DNA of 64,000 nucleotides from Chrysoporthe austroafricana (taxonomy: Eukaryota; Ascomycota; Sordariomycetes; Diaporthales; Cryphonectriaceae): contig JYIP02000011.1 of the NCBI GenBank assembly GCA_001051155.2, forward strand, positions 1,054,001-1,118,000. Direction: 5' to 3'. The position numbers and the translations under genes were made by a program. Below are positions 59,274-64,000 of this stretch, piece after piece. The notes under the pieces are model-generated. The model ran no database searches. It was not told the origin of the DNA and saw nothing but the letters and a program-made list of their open reading frames with translations. Each line of letters starts with the position of its first letter. Position 1 is the stretch's first letter.

Positions 59274-62200
59274 GCAATGACATTTTATTATTGCGGCTTA
59301 TCGACTATATCGAGATTAAGCATCCCGCTTAGGTATATAAGTTTATATAAGTTTTGAACGACTCTAAAAGGAAGGATTGGGTTATATTGGATATTAAAAT
59401 CTTTCTCGAAATCGTATACGTTTTTATTAATTGGAAACTTTTAGCCGATCGATATGAAAAAACAAAGCAGAATCCTAAAGAAGCTAATATATTTTTGCAA
59501 AAGATAAAAGTATAAATAATTAAGCAAGGATAGCTTTTATTGCTTAAATGCTAGATTTAAGAGGGAAAAAAGTTGAATTTCGATAAGAATTTATCTTAGT
59601 AAATAAGAGAGAATAATATATTCTGGGAAGATTTTTCCAAATATCGCAAATTTCGATAGCTTATTAAGGCAATAACGGAAAAAGAATAACGATAAATGCT
59701 TATAGAAATAAACGAGAACGAAAATACTTTTCAATTTAATAACCCGGAAAATTTGTTAGAAAAATTAGCTTAACAATAATTTATTGAAAATTGAAAGCAT
59801 TATATATTTAAATATACTAATATTAATAGCGGAATCAAATATATTTATTTATTATAATATTCGACCGAAAATTTAAATCTTAAATTTACCGATAAATCCG
59901 AGAATTTTTCAGTTACGGTAAGAAAAATAAATAAAAGTAAAAGAAAATAACCAGTTCCAAGAAATAAGCATACTTTTTCCTTTTTAACGGGAACCCAGAA
60001 TCGGAATGCTTTTAAATAAAGTTTCATTATAGCTATCCCGGCTAACCTTATAAACTTTATAGCAGAAAGTATACTAATGCTCTAATCGGATTTATCGGAT
60101 TATCTATAGCTTTTCGGGAAAGAAAATTATAAAAAAAAAAGATTAGATAAAAGAAAATCGGATAATTTTATTATTATCTTTCAGAAATACTTGACCCTTT
60201 CCTTCTCAGTTATTAGCCTATTGGATTAGTTTTTGCAGCAATCCGAAATGAAAGCAATTTACCAAAACGGCTTTATTTCGGAAAAGGCAATATGCATTAA
60301 GTTCAAGAAAATATTCCGATTATAATAAGCTTTCAATATATAAGCGCTTTAATCGGAATTTACTAAGGAACCTTTTCTTATTTCGGCTGCAAAGCATTAT
60401 GCTAATAACGGATATCGCTTTACTAAACTAGCATTTCCTAATATTAAGGAACGTATCCGGCAAATATTTATATTAAAGGCAGGAAATTAACCAGATTAAA
60501 GATTATTTTTGGGTTCCGAACTAGATATTGAAATTAATCTTGATTTCCAAAAAGAATTAATCAGTAAGCTAAATAAACTACCGGATCTATCGGATTCTAA
60601 TAATAGTAAAAGCAATAGTTCTCGAAACTTATTATTCGGCTATAAGCGATTCAAAAATCTCTAAGCATATCGACTTGATTTATTTGAACTTATAGCATTG
60701 CCCGTTAGCATTAATAAGGAATTCAAGAATACGGTTATAAAGCGATTCCGATTTTATAAAAACTGGAATAATTATGCTAATTTAATAATTATATCTATTA
60801 TAAATAGCAAAATTACTATCTGGAAAGACTCTTAAGCCTTTATAGACCGGTATAAGATATATATAGTTAGAGATATAGAATATGCTAAATATTTTAGCTT
60901 CTATTTACCCGCTTGCTTAGCTGAAATAGTATATACTTAATTTTATTCTATATTATTTTTCTAAAAACGTAAGAATTTTACTTTATATAAATATAATTGG
61001 AATTAATAGAAGAAATGGTTAAGAAGAGATTTCTTTATATTGCGGAAAACTGCAAAGGATTTGCTAAATGCTTAATAATATTCCAGAAAAAATATACGAA
61101 ATAATTGCAATATTCTAGAATTTACTTATTATATTTATCGATTTATTAAGCTAGCCGAATACTCAAATTCGTACTTAGCTAGAAATATTTAGGATCGGAT
61201 CGATAAAGAATTAATAGCTAAATATTTCGATAGATTTAATCGAAATAAGGATACGAAAGATTTCGAAAAATGTTTTAAGGCGAAATAAGAGATATAGCAT
61301 ATTTTCGAATTAGATTACGTAATAAGACTATTTCGTAAACCCGCGCAACCGGTACGAAAAGTTATGCAATCGGCTGCTAATTTTCCCAATATTAATATTT
61401 ATTTCTTAGCTAATATATTCCCAGAACGCCCTGGAAAATTCAGGCCTTAAAGACTTGAATATTTATCTTGCTCGATAAAGATATTTAATTAGCCAAATCT
61501 ATCTAAAAGCATTAGATATATCCCGGAATACGAATTCCGAAAGCTTTTATTAGAATAATAGCGAAAGCTAATAGATATTCGGAATTAATTACAAAAGCGG
61601 ATAGCCAAATAATAAAATATTTCCGGTATAATTAGGAAGATATTAACCAATATTATAGATAATAGCAAAAGTTTAATTTCAAAAAACCGAAATTTCTAAT
61701 TGCGTTTTTATTATTAATTCATACGAAAGGATATTAGAAAATGTTTTGTCCAATTAATCCTAGCAAATTTCAATATCGATAACGGAAAATTGCAATATAA
61801 TTCAGATAAAAAAGATAAGCTGGCTCGAGAAGGCTATTTCCCTGTAAACGATAATCTATTTATAGCGAATAGCGATAAATACGATAAAAAAACCGAAAAT
61901 AGCGAAAACTTATAAAAGCAAGAAAACGAATTAAAAGAATAAGCTAATAAGGAAAACGTAATAATTGAAAATAATATTTGAATTTTTCGAGCCGAAAAGG
62001 CAAAACTATCGGTAGACAAAAGCATATTCTATATCAAATACCTTATATAACCATCCAATCAGCTATAGAATTTTCTCAAAATCGATATATAGAAAGGAGA
62101 AATTTTGGGATATAATATTCCCATATTTACAGTCAAGCCTTATCAAAGTAATAGCTATACGTATGCAAAAGCCGCAGCCAGAGCATATCCGAATAAGCCG

Positions 62201-63517
62201 GATATAAAAGTCTGTATCGATATAAGTGCCAATCGTTATGCTATTGCCGAAAAATTGCTAATGCAATTCCTTAAAGCAAAGATAGACTAAAACGTAAAAA
62301 CCAAGTTTAAAGGCATAAGCTAGTCGCTAGCAAAAGGCTAAGCTGAATTCGATTTATATTTCCAGGGCAATAAATATAGCTATTCAATTATATTTTGTAT
62401 TCGAATAGGAATTTGAGTATTAGATCGATTAGAAATAAGTATTCTATTAGGATAGGAATATAATATTCCTTATAAACTGAATATTTTGAATTCAGAATTG
62501 TTTATACGATTTGGTTATTTTAGTAATACTATAGCGAAAATGGAAATATTTGCTCGAATGCTAATACAATTCCGGCAAGCAAAAGCCGCAATTATTACAA
62601 TAATGCCGCTCAAATCTTATAAGCTAATTCCTATTAGTATTAAGCAAATCCTAAAAACGTAATCTTTCTATTTAAACCGAAACAAAAAAGGTAAATGAAT
62701 TGCTTAATAGGCTATTAAACTAAGGAAGTCTTAATAACGAATTAAATAGCAACCCTTTTAAAGATCCAGAAAAACTAATTTCTAAGAATAGTCGAATTAT
62801 TCCAGACGGATTATATAACCCTGCTAGCAAATTACGATAACTATTATTATATCGCGTAATAATATTTCTTTTAACGAATTAAGGATAGGTTATAGCTTTC
62901 AGGAAAGCTGAATTCAGATTAATTATTATTTATTGAATATATTTTCTAACAAATTGCGGAAATTATTGGAAAATAGCTAGAAAAGCACTAATTCCCGGAT
63001 ATAAAAACCTTTGAAATAAGAGATTATTTCGAAAATAGTAATAAATTAAAGATTCGAAAAAATAAAGCTATTAAAGAATCGGAAATTGATTTCGGTATAT
63101 ATATTTGCAAGTATTTACTGGAATTTCTTTATAAAATTATAGAATTAATACAGGCATATGCTAGAATTTTCAAAAATATAAGTCCCGTTAATATACTAAT
63201 CGATTAATAAATAAAGGTCGACCTGGTCGAAAGATAGCAAAATCAGAAAATAAGATAAAAGCTATATTATTCAAGTAAGGAAAATTAAAAAGTAATTAAC
63301 GAAATTTTGGACAAATTATACTAGCAAAGTCGAGCTGAATAGATTATAAGTATAATACTATTCGGTTTATTAATCTTTATAATTTGGAAGAATATAAATA
63401 GCTAAAAGAAAAGATATATAATAATTGATTTACGCGCTTTAAATAAAGTTTTAATCCTTAACGCTTACTCTCTGCTATTATAACAGGAAATTATTAAATA
63501 ATTAAGAAGAAAAATAT

Positions 63518-64000
63518 TGTTATAAACTAGCAAGTGGTTCGGACCCTATAAACGAATCGAAATAAGGAAGGACCGGATATGCCAGAATCCGACCCTTATA
63601 ATTACCTAATCAGGGTTAGGGTTAGTTTCACCAATAAGGTCGGATAGCTATGGATATGAGTTATCCAAAGGAAACGACAAGGTCGGATAGCTATGGATAT
63701 GAGTTATCCAAAAGAAATAACAAGGTTGGATAGCTATAGATATAGGTTATCCAAAATTATCCCCTAGAAAACATAATAACTGGAAAAGGATATAAGGATA
63801 GGGCATTTTCCCTTTCGAATAGATAGATTATTAGAGAGTTCCCAGTTATTAATCTAAATATCAATTGGACCCTATTATTGATAGCCGTATTGGCTTATGA
63901 ATATTGCGATACCCAGTAAACCTGTCCTGAATCTTAAGGCTGTACTTAGCATTGCTTTTATTAGCATAAACCCTTTAACCTTACAGTATATCTTAGGATT
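63518..64000 (+). mobile_element. A-type LTR interrupting element E and running off the right edge
   Basis: Starts tgttataaactagc at 63518, inside the reverse transcriptase of E. Its right part (from cagttattaatctaaatatc at about 63843) matches the 3' half of the LTR of element A up to ttacagtatatcttaggatt. The last 20 bases or so are cut by the window edge. I cannot tell whether it is a solo LTR or the 5' LTR of a full element. Confidence 0.7.
63635..63760. repeat. About 43-bp tandem repeat, three units, with an imperfect palindrome
   Basis: Units start near 63635, 63678 and 63721 (caaggtcggatagctatgg...). Each contains ggatagctatgg..gagttatcc, an imperfect inverted repeat. A ggttagggttag string precedes the array. 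Confidence 0.8.

Larger units (their letters stand above)
58812..63517 (+). mobile_element. Element E: a different LTR retroelement inserted into element C
   Basis: The 5' LTR appears to be 58812-59273 (462 bp), with inverted ends TGATAG..CTATCA. From about 59280 a long decayed plus-strand frame follows, gag-like (for example VFINWKLLADRYEKTKQNPK) to about 62090. A protease-like piece comes next (62105-62290, IKVCIDISANRYAIAEKLL), then the start of a reverse transcriptase (about 63410-63517, IIIDLRALNKVLI..AYSLLL). There the element is interrupted at 63518 by another LTR. Stops are frequent and the sequence is strongly AT-rich. The long gag-like region and distinct LTR mark it as another family from A to D. 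The 3' end is not in the window. Confidence 0.72.

Noticed and set aside
63607..63625. Telomere end suggested by ggttagggttag
   Set aside because: Only two units, inside an LTR, with ordinary sequence on both sides.
1..64000. CRISPR arrays, rRNA, tRNA genes
   Set aside because: No spaced identical repeats of CRISPR type and no cloverleaf or rRNA blocks recognised; the tandem arrays found are contiguous minisatellites.

Overview
The window looks like a filamentous ascomycete (Pezizomycotina) chromosome segment. The genes carry short GT..AG introns of about 49-95 bp, the families are typical of saprotrophic moulds (Zn2Cys6 regulator, MFS sugar transporters, GH43-like and GH1 hydrolases, sulfatases, a PKS relic), and the GC-balanced gene islands are separated by AT-rich Ty3/Gypsy elements. 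Those elements are full of C-to-T and G-to-A changes, the signature of repeat-induced point mutation (RIP). I cannot place the genus.

Layout. 0.4-3.1 kb: relics of an MFS drug transporter and a GMC oxidoreductase. 4.0-11.0 kb: an intact island with a six-exon MFS sugar transporter, a regulator with two Zn2Cys6 clusters, and a divergently transcribed sulfatase resembling N-sulfoglucosamine sulfohydrolase. 12.0-20.5 kb: a RIP-decayed tandem-repeat relic, then chromodomain retroelement A (444-bp LTRs, TSD acaag) sitting inside a 17-bp minisatellite. 20.9-27.5 kb: a solo LTR, a small knottin-like secreted peptide gene, a broken secreted-protein gene and a broken ankyrin gene. 27.5-41.3 kb: retroelement D (300-bp LTRs, TSD cttca) with element B (TSD tcgca) nested inside it. 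41.6-50.1 kb: a second island with a GH43-like hydrolase, an MFS sugar transporter, a second SGSH-like sulfatase, and a headless carboxylesterase fused to the sulfatase tail. 52.8-55.7 kb: PKS and GH1 relics. 56.3-64.0 kb: retroelement C interrupted by element E, which is itself interrupted by an LTR running off the right edge.

How the genes may work together. The two islands look like one catabolic programme. Each has a sugar-type MFS transporter and an SGSH-like sulfatase, and a GH43-like hydrolase lies in the second. The 13-base sequence CGGATCTCGTCGG occurs exactly three times in promoter positions: once between the regulator and sulfatase 1, and twice upstream of the GH43-like gene. A 12/13 copy lies upstream of the first transporter. 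A CGG-N7-CGG direct repeat is a plausible site for a Zn2Cys6 protein, so I infer a regulon for using a sulfated or amino-sugar glycan, now split by about 30 kb of retroelements. The substrate and the binding are inferences from sequence alone.
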